Origin: Pseudarthrobacter cellobiosi
Lineage (GTDB): Bacteria > Actinomycetota > Actinomycetes > Actinomycetales > Micrococcaceae
Direction of reading: 5' to 3'
DNA: 64,000 bases
Assembly: GCF_023913755.1 (NCBI RefSeq)
Contig: NZ_JAMXBJ010000029.1
Location: 1 to 64,000 of the forward strand
The notes beneath the pieces are model-generated. The model had not been told where the DNA came from and made no database searches. It saw only the letters and a program-made list of their open reading frames with translations. Numbering within the stretch: position 1 is the first letter of the stretch; the number at the start of each line of letters is the position of its first letter. The position numbers and the translations under genes are program-made. Of the stretch, positions 54,691 through 63,249 are shown piece by piece.

Positions 54691-55794
54691 TTAGACCGAG
54701 TACTTCTTGACGGCGTCGTAGTCGATGACGGCGCCCAGGCCCGGGAGGTCCGGGACCCGGAGCGCGCCGTCGCCGTCGATGTCCAGCGGCTCCATAAAGA
54801 AGTCGCGGCGCTCTGGCATCCATCCGGGCGGATCGTAGGGGAATTCCAAGTACGGCCCGGCATCCACACCTGCGGCCACGTGCAGGTTGGCCAGCAGGCC
54901 CAGGCCGTTGCTCCAGGTGTGCGGCGTGAAGAAGCGGTGCTTGAGGTTGGCGGTCTCGGCCACCTGCCGGGCCCGGTACATTCCCACAGCGAGGGACACG
55001 TCCGGCTGGTAGATGTCGTAGGCGTCGGCCTCGATCAGGGCCATCATTTCGGCCATGCTGCGGACCATTTCGCCACCGGAGACCTGGATGCCGGTCTGTT
55101 CGCGGACGCGCTGCGCGCCCTTGATGTCCGCCTGCGGCAGCGGCTCTTCCAGCCAGCGGACGTCCAGTTCGGCCAGCTGGGAGGCCAGCCGGTGCACCTT
55201 GGCGAGCTCCAGGGCGGGCTCAATGTCACCGCTCATGCGCCACATCTGGTTCAGGTCCACCATGAGGTCAAAGTCACTGCCTACCGCTTCGCGGGCGGCC
55301 CGGACGGATTCAACGCCTTCCTCCAGGCGGTCGCGGGAGATGCGGATCTTCATGGCCTTGAAGCCGCGGTCCTTGGCTGCAAGCGCGGATTCGGCCCGCG
55401 CGGCCGGGGCCTTCAGCTCGCCGGAGGAGGCGTAGGCAACCAGGCGGTCGCGGGCGCCGCCGAACAGAGTGGCGACGGGGAGCCCGGCCACCTTGCCGAT
55501 GATGTCCCAGAGCGCTGCCTCGAGCGGCCAGTAGCGGCCGCCGTGGAAGTTGATGGTCTCGATCCGGCGGACCTGGTTGAGGATGGCCAGCGGATCGGTG
55601 CCGATGAACAGGTGCTCGTAGGCTTCGAAGCCGTCCATGGTGTCGCCGGAGCCCACACCGGTGATGCCTTCGTCGGTGTCCACCTCCACCAGGGTGGCCG
55701 GGAAGGAGGTGCGGGGTACCGGGTCCCAGGCCGCGTTGAAGGGCGGGTCCAGGGGCAGAACCATGCGGGTCAGCCGGATTGCGGTGATCTTCAT
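54691..55794 (-). CDS. Enolase superfamily enzyme (mandelate racemase/muconate lactonizing group)
   Basis: 367 aa. N-terminal capping domain (about 1-115), then a TIM barrel with K-x-K (FKAMKIRISRD), metal ligands in LMVDLNQ, WLEEPLPQAD and SGGEMV, and a C-terminal catalytic His in FFTPHTWSNG. Having both the Lys of strand 2 and the His of strand 7 places it in the mandelate-racemase subgroup (acid-sugar dehydratases, racemases, betaine epimerases). It abstracts the proton alpha to a carboxylate. Which acid is unknown; 10 bases upstream of the ALDH gene. Confidence 0.85.
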   Translation of the reverse strand: MKITAIRLTRMVLPLDPPFNAAWDPVPRTSFPATLVEVDTDEGITGVGSGDTMDGFEAYEHLFIGTDPLAILNQVRRIETINFHGGRYWPLEAALWDIIGKVAGLPVATLFGGARDRLVAYASSGELKAPAARAESALAAKDRGFKAMKIRISRDRLEEGVESVRAAREAVGSDFDLMVDLNQMWRMSGDIEPALELAKVHRLASQLAELDVRWLEEPLPQADIKGAQRVREQTGIQVSGGEMVRSMAEMMALIEADAYDIYQPDVSLAVGMYRARQVAETANLKHRFFTPHTWSNGLGLLANLHVAAGVDAGPYLEFPYDPPGWMPERRDFFMEPLDIDGDGALRVPDLPGLGAVIDYDAVKKYSV

Positions 55795-55799
55795 TGTTG

Positions 55800-56363
55800 T
55801 CAGCCTCGCGGAGTAAAGAAAGGGTTGGACGGGGAGTTGCGTGCTTCGATCACGGCTGCCGTGGAGGGCAGCTGCCGGGCACCGTTTTCCAGGGCCGTGC
55901 GGGCGGATTCGCGGTTGTTGCGGTAGACGGCCTCTTCGTCGTCCGCGGCGGGGTTGACCCAGACGGCGGCGATCACCACGTGGGAATCGGCCTGCGCCTC
56001 GGTGACGGTTCCGCTGGCCAGGGCGTCCGCGACGCCCGCTGCGATGCCGGCCTGTGCCGCGCCCCAGATCAGGTGGCCGTGCCGGTCATTGGCGGGGGCT
56101 GCCTTGGTGACGAACAGGGTCAGCGGCTTGACCGGAAGGGAGGGCCGCAGCACGGTGACGAACGGTACGTGGCCCGCGCTGGGCGTTGCCAGGGCCGTGG
56201 CCCAGGCGGTACCCGCCGGTCCGTTCCGGTTGCCGAGGACGGTGTTCACGTGGGCGGCGTTGACGCCATCGCCGATGAAGGATTCGCCGATCTGGACTGC
56301 CTGCTGGGCCGAGGGCGGCTGAACTGAGGTCTGCTGCTGTGAAGTCTGCGTTTCAGTGGTCAT
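55800..56363 (-). CDS. Formaldehyde-activating enzyme (Fae) homologue
   Basis: 187 aa. After a Gln-rich N-terminal tail (about 1-22), QIGESFIGDGVNAAHVNTVL matches the Fae start, with the catalytic histidine at H38 (equivalent of H17 in methylotroph Fae). Further matches are PVKPLTLFVTKAAPANDRHG, WGAAQAGIAAGVADAL and VVIAAVWVNPAADDE. Fae couples formaldehyde to tetrahydromethanopterin in methylotrophs and archaea. Actinobacteria are not known for this cofactor, so the partner here is unclear. It starts 2 bases after the ABC binding-protein stop, so it is part of the uptake operon. It might condense another aldehyde or act as a formaldehyde trap. Confidence 0.85.
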   Translation of the reverse strand: MTTETQTSQQQTSVQPPSAQQAVQIGESFIGDGVNAAHVNTVLGNRNGPAGTAWATALATPSAGHVPFVTVLRPSLPVKPLTLFVTKAAPANDRHGHLIWGAAQAGIAAGVADALASGTVTEAQADSHVVIAAVWVNPAADDEEAVYRNNRESARTALENGARQLPSTAAVIEARNSPSNPFFTPRG

Positions 56364-56365
56364 CC

Positions 56366-57301
56366 CTAGATCAGTCCCTCAGCGGTGAGCCATTCCTTGG
56401 CGATGTCCTCGGGATCGTCACCATCGACGTCGGCCTTGGCGTTGAGCTGCTGCATGACCTCGGTGGTGAGCTTCGGGGAGACCTTGGCCATAACATCAGC
56501 GATGGCCGGGTACTGGGTGAGCATGTCCGCCTTGATGGTCAGCGCGCCCTGGTAGATGGGGAAGAAGTGCTTGTCGTCCTCCATGACCTGGAGCTTCAGG
56601 GCTGAGATGCGGCCGTCCGTTTCAAAGACCTCGCCGAAGTTGCAGTCCTGGCCCTTCTGGGTTGCGGTGTAGATCACGCCGGTGTCCAGCATGGCCACCT
56701 TGGCTTCCGGGCTCAGGCCGTATTCCTTCTGCAGGCCCGGCCAGCCGTCGTCGCGGGTGGAGAACTCGCTCTCCATGCAGAAGGTCTGCTCGCTGGCGGG
56801 CAGCTTGGCGACGTCGGACATGGACTTCACGCCCAGCTCCTTGGCCTTTTCCTCACGGATGGCGAAGGCGTACGTGTTGTTCAGGGGTGCCGGGTCCAGC
56901 CACGCGATGCCCTTCTTGGCGTCAGCGTCCTTGACGGCGTCGAACATTGCCTTTTTGTCCTTCAGCGGCGTGGTCTGCTTGTTGTAGGTGATCCAGGACG
57001 TGCCGGTGTATTCCCAGTAGCCGGCGAACTGCCCGGTTTCGAACGCGGTGCGGACGTTGGCCGAGCCCACCACGCTGGTGTTGGTGGTGGTTTCGGCGCC
57101 GTGTGCATTGAGCAGCTGGCTGGTGATGTGGGACAGGATGAACTGCTCGGAGAAGTCCTTGGCGCCGATCACGCCGGTCAGTCCCTCAAGCTCCTTGCCC
57201 TTGCCGTCGCCGGAGGCCGAGGTTGCCCCGCCGCCACAGGCGGTCAGGCTCAGGGCGGCAGCGACGCCGGTGGCCAGGAGGGCGAGTAGTGGTTTCTTCA
57301 T
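56366..57301 (-). CDS. Glycine betaine/carnitine/choline-type ABC transporter substrate-binding lipoprotein
   Basis: 311 aa. Lipoprotein signal with lipobox LTAC (Cys about 22). Mature part is an OpuAC/OsmoX-type two-lobe binding protein: GAKDFSEQFILSHITSQLL, VVGSANVRTAFETGQFAGYW, EYTGTSWITYNK, and aromatic/negative residues typical of quaternary-amine cages (several Trp/Tyr). Binds the imported compound at the outer membrane face and delivers it to the two permeases encoded upstream. The ligand is probably a quaternary ammonium or similar osmolyte-like compound (family inference). Confidence 0.88.
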   Translation of the reverse strand: MKKPLLALLATGVAAALSLTACGGGATSASGDGKGKELEGLTGVIGAKDFSEQFILSHITSQLLNAHGAETTTNTSVVGSANVRTAFETGQFAGYWEYTGTSWITYNKQTTPLKDKKAMFDAVKDADAKKGIAWLDPAPLNNTYAFAIREEKAKELGVKSMSDVAKLPASEQTFCMESEFSTRDDGWPGLQKEYGLSPEAKVAMLDTGVIYTATQKGQDCNFGEVFETDGRISALKLQVMEDDKHFFPIYQGALTIKADMLTQYPAIADVMAKVSPKLTTEVMQQLNAKADVDGDDPEDIAKEWLTAEGLI

Positions 57302-57383
57302 GATGGGTCCTTTTATTCAGGTGGGCTGGAGGCTTTGTATTGCAGGCGGGTGTTGGAGTGCGGCGGGTACTAAGGGCGGTGTT

Positions 57384-58169
57384 TCAGAGGCCTTTGGGTT
57401 TGAGGAGGTCTTCGGCCAGCCCGGCAAGCCAGTCGATGGTGAGGGCGATGCAAGAGACCACCACGGCGCCGGTGATGAGGACCGGCCAGCGCTGGAGTTT
57501 GAGGCCGTTGACGATCATGTCCCCCAGGCCGCCGGCGTTGATGAAGGTGGCTACGGTGGCCACGCCCACGCAGAACACCAGGGCGGTCCGGAGCCCGGCC
57601 ACGATCACCGGGATGGCCAGCGGCAGCTCGATCCGGGTGAGGACCTGCAGCGGGCGCATGCCCATCCCCCGGGCTGCTTCGGTGAGGCTTGAGTCCACCT
57701 GTTCCAGGCCCACCAGGGTATTCCGCAGGACGGGCAGGATGGAGTAGGCCACCAGGCCCACCAGCGCCACCTCGAAACCGAGTTTCCAGACGATGGCCAG
57801 CAGGATCACCAGGCCGATGGCCGGGGTGGACTGGCCCACGTTGGCGATGCCGAAAACAATTGCGTGCACGGCTTTGGAGTGGATCCGGCTGAGGGCGATG
57901 CCGGCAGGGATGGCGATGGCCGCCACGATCGCGGATGCCACCACCGTCAGCCTCAGGTGTTCGAAGGTCCGGTCCTGGAGGTAGGCCCAGTTCAGGGTCC
58001 GCAGTTCGATGGAGTCCAGCTCGAGCGAGGAAACCCACAGGAACAATGCGAGCAGGGCCAGAACGATGACGATCGGCGTGCCGAAGCGCTTGAAGGAGAA
58101 GTACTTCCCGCGTCGGTTGGATGCCGTTCCGAAGGCGGTGGCGAGGTCCCGCGTGGCCTGGGCTGTCAT
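57384..58169 (-). CDS. ABC transporter permease (OpuC/ProW-type)
   Basis: 261 aa. About six membrane helices with the binding-protein-dependent transport motif EAARGMGMRPLQVLTRIELPLA (EAA loop, near residues 165-186). GIANVGQSTPAIGLVILLAI is a typical betaine-permease helix. Its ATG overlaps the end of the ATPase gene by 4 bases (ATGA), so the two are coupled. Pairs with the second permease at 59253-59918. Confidence 0.9.
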   Translation of the reverse strand: MTAQATRDLATAFGTASNRRGKYFSFKRFGTPIVIVLALLALFLWVSSLELDSIELRTLNWAYLQDRTFEHLRLTVVASAIVAAIAIPAGIALSRIHSKAVHAIVFGIANVGQSTPAIGLVILLAIVWKLGFEVALVGLVAYSILPVLRNTLVGLEQVDSSLTEAARGMGMRPLQVLTRIELPLAIPVIVAGLRTALVFCVGVATVATFINAGGLGDMIVNGLKLQRWPVLITGAVVVSCIALTIDWLAGLAEDLLKPKGL

Positions 58170-59260
58170 GGCCGGGCTCCACTGGTGAAGACGCCGCCGG
58201 TGAGGGCGCCGCCGTCGGCTGATCCGCCGTCGGGCGCTCCACCTGCAAGGGATCCACCTGCGAGCGCGGCAGGGATCTCGGCGCCCAGGACGGCGGAGAT
58301 CTTCTCGATGTCGATGGACCCCACCACCCGGCCCTGCTCGTTGACCACGGCCACCGGGGTTCCGCCGGAGAGGACCAGGGAGTCCAGCGCGTCACGGAGG
58401 GAATCGTTGACGCTGACTTCGATGGCTCCGCGGATTGCGACGTTGGGGCCGAGGCTTGCCTGGTGCACCGGGATGAGGCCCAGGCGTTTGAGGGCGGCGC
58501 CGTGGCCTACGAACTGGGAGACGTAATCGTTGGCCGGGTTGGCCAGGATGTTCGCTGGGGTGTCGAACTGCTCGATCTGCGAGCGTTCGGACAGAACGGC
58601 GATCCGGTCGCCGAGGCGGACGGCTTCGTCAAAGTCGTGGGTGACAAAGACGATCGTTTTGCTCAGCTTTTCCTGCAGGCGCAGGAATTCGGTCTGCAGT
58701 TTTTCGCGGGTGATGGGGTCCGTGGCACCGAAGGGCTCGTCCATCAGCATGACGGGAGGATCGGCGGCGAGGGCGCGGGCCACGCCGACGCGCTGCTGCT
58801 GGCCGCCGGACAGCTGCCGCGGGTAGCGGGAGGCGTACATTTTGGGGTCGAGTTCGACGACGGACAGCAGCTCTTCGACGCGGGCCTGGGTCTTGATTTT
58901 GTCCCAGCCGAGCAGTTTGGGGACCACGGAGATGTTCTCGGCGATGGTCATATGCGGGAAGAGCCCGATCTGCTGGATCACGTAACCGATCCGCCGTCGG
59001 AGTTCGTTCGGGTTCAGGGACAGGATGTCCTCGCCGTCAATGGTGATGGACCCGGAGGTGGGCTCGATGATGCGGTTGATCATCTTCATGGTGGTGGTCT
59101 TGCCGCAGCCGGAGGGGCCGACGAACATGATCAGTTCACCGGGGGCGATGTCCATGGAGAAGGAGTCGACGGCGGGACCTGCCTGGCCCGGGTAGGTCTT
59201 GGTGACGTCTTTCAGGACGATCCGGGCGCCGGCGGCCGGACGGGAGATTGATTCAGACAC
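58166..59260 (-). CDS. ABC transporter ATP-binding protein (OpuCA-like, CBS domain)
   Basis: 364 aa from GTG 59260 (AGGGG upstream). Walker A GPSGCGKTTTMKM, Q-loop YVIQQIGLFPHMT, signature LSGGQQQRVGVARAL, Walker B VMLMDEPFGATDP, His-switch THDFDEA; then one CBS-like domain (about 275-345) with VSVNDSLRDALDSLVLSGGT and VNEQGRVVGSID. The C-terminus is a Gly/Ala-rich tail. CBS modules in OpuA/OpuC sense ionic strength or c-di-AMP, so transport may be osmotically gated. It overlaps the first permease gene by 8 bases. Confidence 0.92.
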   Translation of the reverse strand: MSESISRPAAGARIVLKDVTKTYPGQAGPAVDSFSMDIAPGELIMFVGPSGCGKTTTMKMINRIIEPTSGSITIDGEDILSLNPNELRRRIGYVIQQIGLFPHMTIAENISVVPKLLGWDKIKTQARVEELLSVVELDPKMYASRYPRQLSGGQQQRVGVARALAADPPVMLMDEPFGATDPITREKLQTEFLRLQEKLSKTIVFVTHDFDEAVRLGDRIAVLSERSQIEQFDTPANILANPANDYVSQFVGHGAALKRLGLIPVHQASLGPNVAIRGAIEVSVNDSLRDALDSLVLSGGTPVAVVNEQGRVVGSIDIEKISAVLGAEIPAALAGGSLAGGAPDGGSADGGALTGGVFTSGARP

Positions 59261-59918
59261 GAAGTCCCCTTGAGGTAGTGAGGCGGCGGATGAGCACAAA
59301 CGCTCCATCCAGCAGGAGGGCAAGGACGATCACGCCGACGGTGCCGACGATCGCGAAGTTGAGGGCGTTTTTGGAGCCGAGGCTGGAGAGGCCCCTGAAG
59401 ATCATTTCGCCCAGACCGGGGCCGCCTACGTAGGCTGCGATGGCGGCGATGCCCATGGAGAGCTGGGCGGAGACCCGCACCCCGGTGAGGACCACGGGCC
59501 AGGCCATGGGCAGCTGGACACGGATGAGGGTCTTGACCCTTCCCATCCCCATGCCGAGGGCGGATTCGGAGACGGCGGGCGGTACTTCCCGCAGGCCCAC
59601 CACGGTGTTGCGGATGATGGGGAGCAGCGCGTAGAAGGCGAGTCCCACCACGGTGGGGGTCCAGCCAAGCCCGAGTACCGGGATGAGCAGCGCCAGTAGG
59701 GCCATGGACGGGATGGTCAGGCCCACGCCGGCGCCGGCGATTGCCACCGAGCGGCTGATGGGCTTGTCCCACACAAGCACTCCGATGCCTACGCCGACTA
59801 CCGTGGCGATCAGCAGGGACACCAAAACCACCACAAGGTGCTCGCTGGCGGATTCGGCGATGTCTGCCGATCTGTTCGTGAGGAACAAACCGAAGTCCGA
59901 GAAGAACGAGTCGTTCAA
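59253..59918 (-). CDS. ABC transporter permease (OpuC/ProW-type), first gene of operon
   Basis: 221 aa from TTG 59918, chosen because AAGGAGG lies 6 bases upstream; an upstream GTG (59936) would put the ribosome binding site inside the gene. About five to six membrane helices; ESALGMGMGRVKTLIRVQLP is the EAA loop. GLTIPSMALLALLIPVLGLG is a conserved betaine-permease helix. It starts the eleven-gene minus-strand unit; the intergenic region with the IclR gene contains two inverted repeats. Confidence 0.88.
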   Translation of the reverse strand: MNDSFFSDFGLFLTNRSADIAESASEHLVVVLVSLLIATVVGVGIGVLVWDKPISRSVAIAGAGVGLTIPSMALLALLIPVLGLGWTPTVVGLAFYALLPIIRNTVVGLREVPPAVSESALGMGMGRVKTLIRVQLPMAWPVVLTGVRVSAQLSMGIAAIAAYVGGPGLGEMIFRGLSSLGSKNALNFAIVGTVGVIVLALLLDGAFVLIRRLTTSRGLRV

Positions 59919-59958
59919 CGTGATCCTCCTTTTCACTTCGTCGGGTCAAGGATCGCGA

Positions 59959-59974
59959 CTCACATCGACGTGAG
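59959..59974 (-). promoter_or_regulatory. Inverted repeat upstream of the ABC operon
   Basis: CTCAC-6 bases-GTGAG (59959-59974) lies about 45 bases before the TTG start of the first permease gene. It is a candidate operator for the divergent IclR regulator. Inference from position and symmetry only. Confidence 0.4.
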
Positions 59975-60022
59975 CCATGCCACAACCGTAGGGCCATCGT
60001 TCCCTTTTGCGCAATGTCAGTT

Positions 60023-60049
60023 GTTGATATGTCAACCCAGCCTTGTTAT
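60023..60049 (+). promoter_or_regulatory. Candidate promoter and operator of the IclR gene
   Basis: GTTGA-TATG-TCAAC (60023-60036) is a symmetrical site. It overlaps a possible -35 (TTGTTG 60021-60026), with TGTTAT (60044-60049) as -10 at 17 bases. Transcription would begin about 60056, giving a near-leaderless GTG start at 60059 and an autoregulated arrangement. This supports the 60059 start over the ATG at 60014, which would put the operator inside the gene. Confidence 0.45.
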
Positions 60050-60058
60050 GGTCATCCT

Positions 60059-60994
60059 GTGATTGACTCATCGAACAGCGCGAACGGCGCCCCTGGAATA
60101 ATCGCCCGCCCCGCGCGCCGCAACTCATCCGGACTAAGGCGCGACCTGCAACTGCTGGAAATCTTGGGCTCCCCCGAGGCCGTCGCCGCCTCAGGCCTTG
60201 GCGTCAGCAAGGTCGCCGAAATTGCCGGCCGCGACAAAGCCCAGGTTTCCCGCACCCTGGCCACGCTCGCCGAAGCCGGGCTGGTCAGCAGGGACCCGGA
60301 AAGCCTGCTGTACACCTTGGGCTACGGACTCTACGCGCTGGCAGCCAGGACCGCGGAGGCACGGATGGTCAGCGTGTCGGCACCCTACCTCAAGCGGGTT
60401 TCCGCTGCCACGCACGAGACAACGCACCTGTGCGTTCTGCGCGGCGGCACGGTTCTGACACTGAAAAGCGAAATGTCCAACCACACATACCGGGCACTCG
60501 GCTGGGAAGGAGTCAGCGTTGACGCCTGGGGCACTTCCGCGGGCAGGGTTCTGGTCAGCGACTGGGATGTGTTGGCTCTGAAAGATTGGTACGACACCCA
60601 CGCGGCCAAGGTTGCGGCCCAGGGGGATTCCGGGCAGCCGGACCTTTCGCCCCTGGCGCTTGAATCGGGGCAAGGCCAACCGGGCAGCCAACGGCAATCG
60701 AAAATCCAGACCTTCGACGATCTCCGCTCCGAAATCGGCCTCATCCGGCAACGCGGCTACGCCGTCGTGGACGAGGAGTTTGAGCTGGGGGTTGTCGGTG
60801 TCTCAGCACCGGTGTACGACTTCAAGCAGCGAATAGTCGCCGCGTTCAACGTCAGCGCCCCCAAACAGCGTTTCGGCCGTCATCTCGAGCAGGCAGGAGC
60901 CCTCGCCGCCAAAGTCGCCATGGAATTTTCTGCGACGCTGGGTGCGCCCGTGGAAACTAACACAGCACCTCACGTACGGCCGATGAAGACATAG
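60059..60994 (+). CDS. IclR family transcriptional regulator
   Basis: 311 aa from GTG 60059. N-terminal winged helix (about 25-90) with RDLQLLEILGSPEAV and KVAEIAGRDKAQVSRTLATL, then the IclR effector domain with SAATHETTHLCVLRGGTVLT, GWEGVSVDAWGTSAGRVLVS and IRQRGYAVVDEEFELGVVGV. The GIR..L...SVxxGxx pattern is relaxed but the fold is clear. Divergent from the eleven-gene ABC/Fae operon, which it very likely controls; effector unknown. Downstream sequence is decayed (LacI and IS30 remnants). Confidence 0.88.
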   Translation: MIDSSNSANGAPGIIARPARRNSSGLRRDLQLLEILGSPEAVAASGLGVSKVAEIAGRDKAQVSRTLATLAEAGLVSRDPESLLYTLGYGLYALAARTAEARMVSVSAPYLKRVSAATHETTHLCVLRGGTVLTLKSEMSNHTYRALGWEGVSVDAWGTSAGRVLVSDWDVLALKDWYDTHAAKVAAQGDSGQPDLSPLALESGQGQPGSQRQSKIQTFDDLRSEIGLIRQRGYAVVDEEFELGVVGVSAPVYDFKQRIVAAFNVSAPKQRFGRHLEQAGALAAKVAMEFSATLGAPVETNTAPHVRPMKT

Positions 60995-61051
60995 GTCGGC
61001 CACGGCGGCCGGGCCGTGAAGACGTGCCTGGTGGCCTCTCTGCCACCCATC

Positions 61052-61267
61052 GGGCGCGAGGTGCAGAAAGGGTCCCGCCAGTGGCGAGTCGTCATGGCCA
61101 ACAACTGAGAGGTCTTCGGGCACTCTGATGCCGTTCCGGGCAGCTCCGGCTATGACGTCTGCGGCAGTTGCGTCGTTGTATGCAATCACACCTGTGACGC
61201 CCGCCTCCTTCCAGGCAGCTGCGGCAGAACGTCCTGAATCGTCGCGATAGTCGACTTGCCGGACCAT
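61052..61267 (-). pseudogene. LacI/GalR family regulator remnant
   Basis: About 70 residues of the periplasmic-binding-like domain: AAAAWKEAGVTGVIAYNDAT, AADVIAGAARNGIRVPEDLS and VVGHDDSPLAGPFLHLAP, typical of LacI repressors. The helix-turn-helix half is missing and the C-terminus goes out of frame (PMGGREATRHVF). Non-functional. A sugar-responsive regulator may once have controlled lost genes here. Confidence 0.75.
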
Positions 61268-61458
61268 GGAAGGGGGATTCCAGCTAAAATGCAGGTTTGT
61301 TCACTCGGCAGAGCGTGGACAATGTCCACACCCTGTTTGCGCCACAGGCACCCAAAATCCCCTACCGTGGAACCAGGTGTTTGGAAATCTGGGTGGCACA
61401 ATCCTTCAGGCCTATGCTGCCGGAGGCCACGCCCACGACCAGATTGAAGCCTTCGTCG

Positions 61459-61781
61459 GTACTGAAGGACGAGTTCTTCGCCGTCCTCGCTCGTGTGGGC
61501 AGCGTCAGCGTGGCCGCCCGGGAGCTCGGTCTGGCGTGATCGCAGTGCGCGAGCTGGGCCCGTCACGCCGGAATCGGGTCCATCCACCAGGCGTGGGGAA
61601 ACGCGCCGAATTCCTGCGTTTACGCGAAGCGGGGGCTGGCCGCATGAAAGCCGCTGCCGCCGCCGGTGCGAGCCGCAAAAGCGGTTACCTGTGGGAGAAC
61701 GAGCGGGATGTAGCCAGGGGCCGCGCCGTTGGCTCCAGAGCCCCGGAAGTACCGTATAGACAGGAAATGATTACTGCTTAA
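61459..61781 (+). pseudogene. IS30-like transposase remnant (N-terminal part)
   Basis: VLKDEFFAVLARVGSVSVAA then RELGL is followed by an in-frame TGA where CGA is expected, then SQCASWARHAGIGSIHQAWG in the same frame. A 1-base loss moves the rest (EFLRLREAGAGRMKAAAAAG, SRKSGYLWENERDVARG) to the next frame. This is the helix-turn-helix start of IS30-type transposases; the DDE domain is absent. Nonsense mutation plus deletion make it dead. Confidence 0.65.
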
Positions 61782-61790
61782 GTGCTGACT

Positions 61791-62223
61791 AATTAGTCCG
61801 CGTCGCGGCACCTGAGGCAAGTTGACGACGATCCCGTCGCATTCCTTCTCGGGTCGGTAGTTACAGCATCACGGCACATGATGGCTCCTGCCAACACGAC
61901 TTTTACCGGCCAATGGACGACCCCATCGACCAACCGACGCGGCTGGGGTGGCCTTGCGGCCTCCACCATCTAGAGCCACAGACAACCAACTTCTGCCGTT
62001 CGGCTGAGCGATCATGCCTCCCCACGGAACCGCAACGTTACAAGGCTCGCAATGGTGAACCGGGACGTTCGGACACCGATCGGAAGCGCCACTTGGGGCA
62101 GCGACTGGTCCGTCCAATTTCAGCTTCATCACTTTGTCGAAACCCAACAAAATCTCGCCAGCAACCGGGAACTACCGTCGGTACGGAAGAAATATCCGCA
62201 GCTAAGCACCCCAAGGACTATCA
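61791..62223. other. Upstream region of bioB; no gene seen
   Basis: About 430 bases without a convincing frame. The last bases contain AAGGA (62213-62217), an ideal ribosome binding site for bioB. I do not see a riboswitch or a clear BioQ/BirA-type operator palindrome. The bio promoter must lie here. Confidence 0.5.
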
Positions 62224-63249
62224 ATGACGATGCAGCCAGACCTCCAGGCCAAACCCGGCACCATCCTCGAAACCGCCCAGGCACAGGTCCTGGAGCAGGG
62301 CATCGGCCTCTCCGAAAGCCAACTGGTGGAAATCCTTAGGCTGCCGGACCGGGACCTGCCCGCCGCCCTCCAGCTCGCCCACGATGTCCGGCTCAAGCAC
62401 TGCGGCGAGGACGTCGAAGTGGAAGGCATCATCTCCATCAAAACCGGCGGGTGCCCCGAGGACTGCCACTTCTGCAGCCAGTCAGGCCTCTTCGACTCCC
62501 CCGTCCGCGGCGTGTGGCTCGACATCCCCGAACTGGTCAAAGCCGCCAAGGAAACCGCCGCCACCGGCGCCACCGAGTTCTGCATCGTCGCCGCCGTCCG
62601 CGGACCCGACATCAAACTGATGAACCAGATCAAGTTCGCGATCGACCGCATCAACGAAGAGGTGGACATCAACATCGCCTGCTCCCTGGGCATGCTCACC
62701 CAGCGGCAAGTTGACCAGCTCGCCAGCTGGGGCGTCCACCGTTACAACCACAACCTCGAAACCGCCCGCAGCTACTTCCCCGAGGTCGTCACCACCCACA
62801 GTTACGAGGAGCGCATGGAGACCTGCAACATGGTCAAAGCCGCCGGCATGGAACTGTGCTGCGGCGCCCTGATCGGCATGGGCGAATCCCTGGAACAACG
62901 CGCCGAACTCGCCGCCCAGCTCGCAGCCCTCGAACCCCACGAAGTCCCCCTGAACTTCCTCAACCCCCGCCCCGGAACACCGCTGGAAAACCAGGGCATC
63001 ATGGACGGCAAGGACGCCCTCCGCGCCATCGCCGCGTTCCGGCTGGCCATGCCCCGCACCGTGCTCCGCTACGCCGGCGGCCGCGAACTGACGCTCGGCG
63101 ACCTCGGCACCCGCGAAGGCCTCATGGGCGGCATCAACGCCGTCATCGTCGGCAACTACCTCACCACCCTGGGCCGTCCGGCCAACGCGGACCTGAACCT
63201 GCTGGTGGAACTCAACATGCCCATCAAGGAACTCCAGAAGACGCTATGA
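62224..63249 (+). CDS. bioB: Biotin synthase
   Basis: 341 aa. Radical-SAM cluster motif CPEDCHFC (C77, C81, C84), then [42 protein letters not shown] and the C-terminal RYAGGREL with the Arg that ligates the auxiliary cluster. It inserts sulfur into dethiobiotin to form biotin. ATG 62224 has AAGGA at 6 bases. The stop overlaps the start of the next small gene by 4 bases (ATGA), and bioA follows, so a bioB-bsaP-bioA operon is likely. Confidence 0.97.
   Translation: MTMQPDLQAKPGTILETAQAQVLEQGIGLSESQLVEILRLPDRDLPAALQLAHDVRLKHCGEDVEVEGIISIKTGGCPEDCHFCSQSGLFDSPVRGVWLDIPELVKAAKETAATGATEFCIVAAVRGPDIKLMNQIKFAIDRINEEVDINIACSLGMLTQRQVDQLASWGVHRYNHNLETARSYFPEVVTTHSYEERMETCNMVKAAGMELCCGALIGMGESLEQRAELAAQLAALEPHEVPLNFLNPRPGTPLENQGIMDGKDALRAIAAFRLAMPRTVLRYAGGRELTLGDLGTREGLMGGINAVIVGNYLTTLGRPANADLNLLVELNMPIKELQKTL

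Noticed and set aside
61791..62223. tRNA or riboswitch upstream of bioB
   Set aside because: No cloverleaf (T-loop GGTTCGA) or known riboswitch core is visible.
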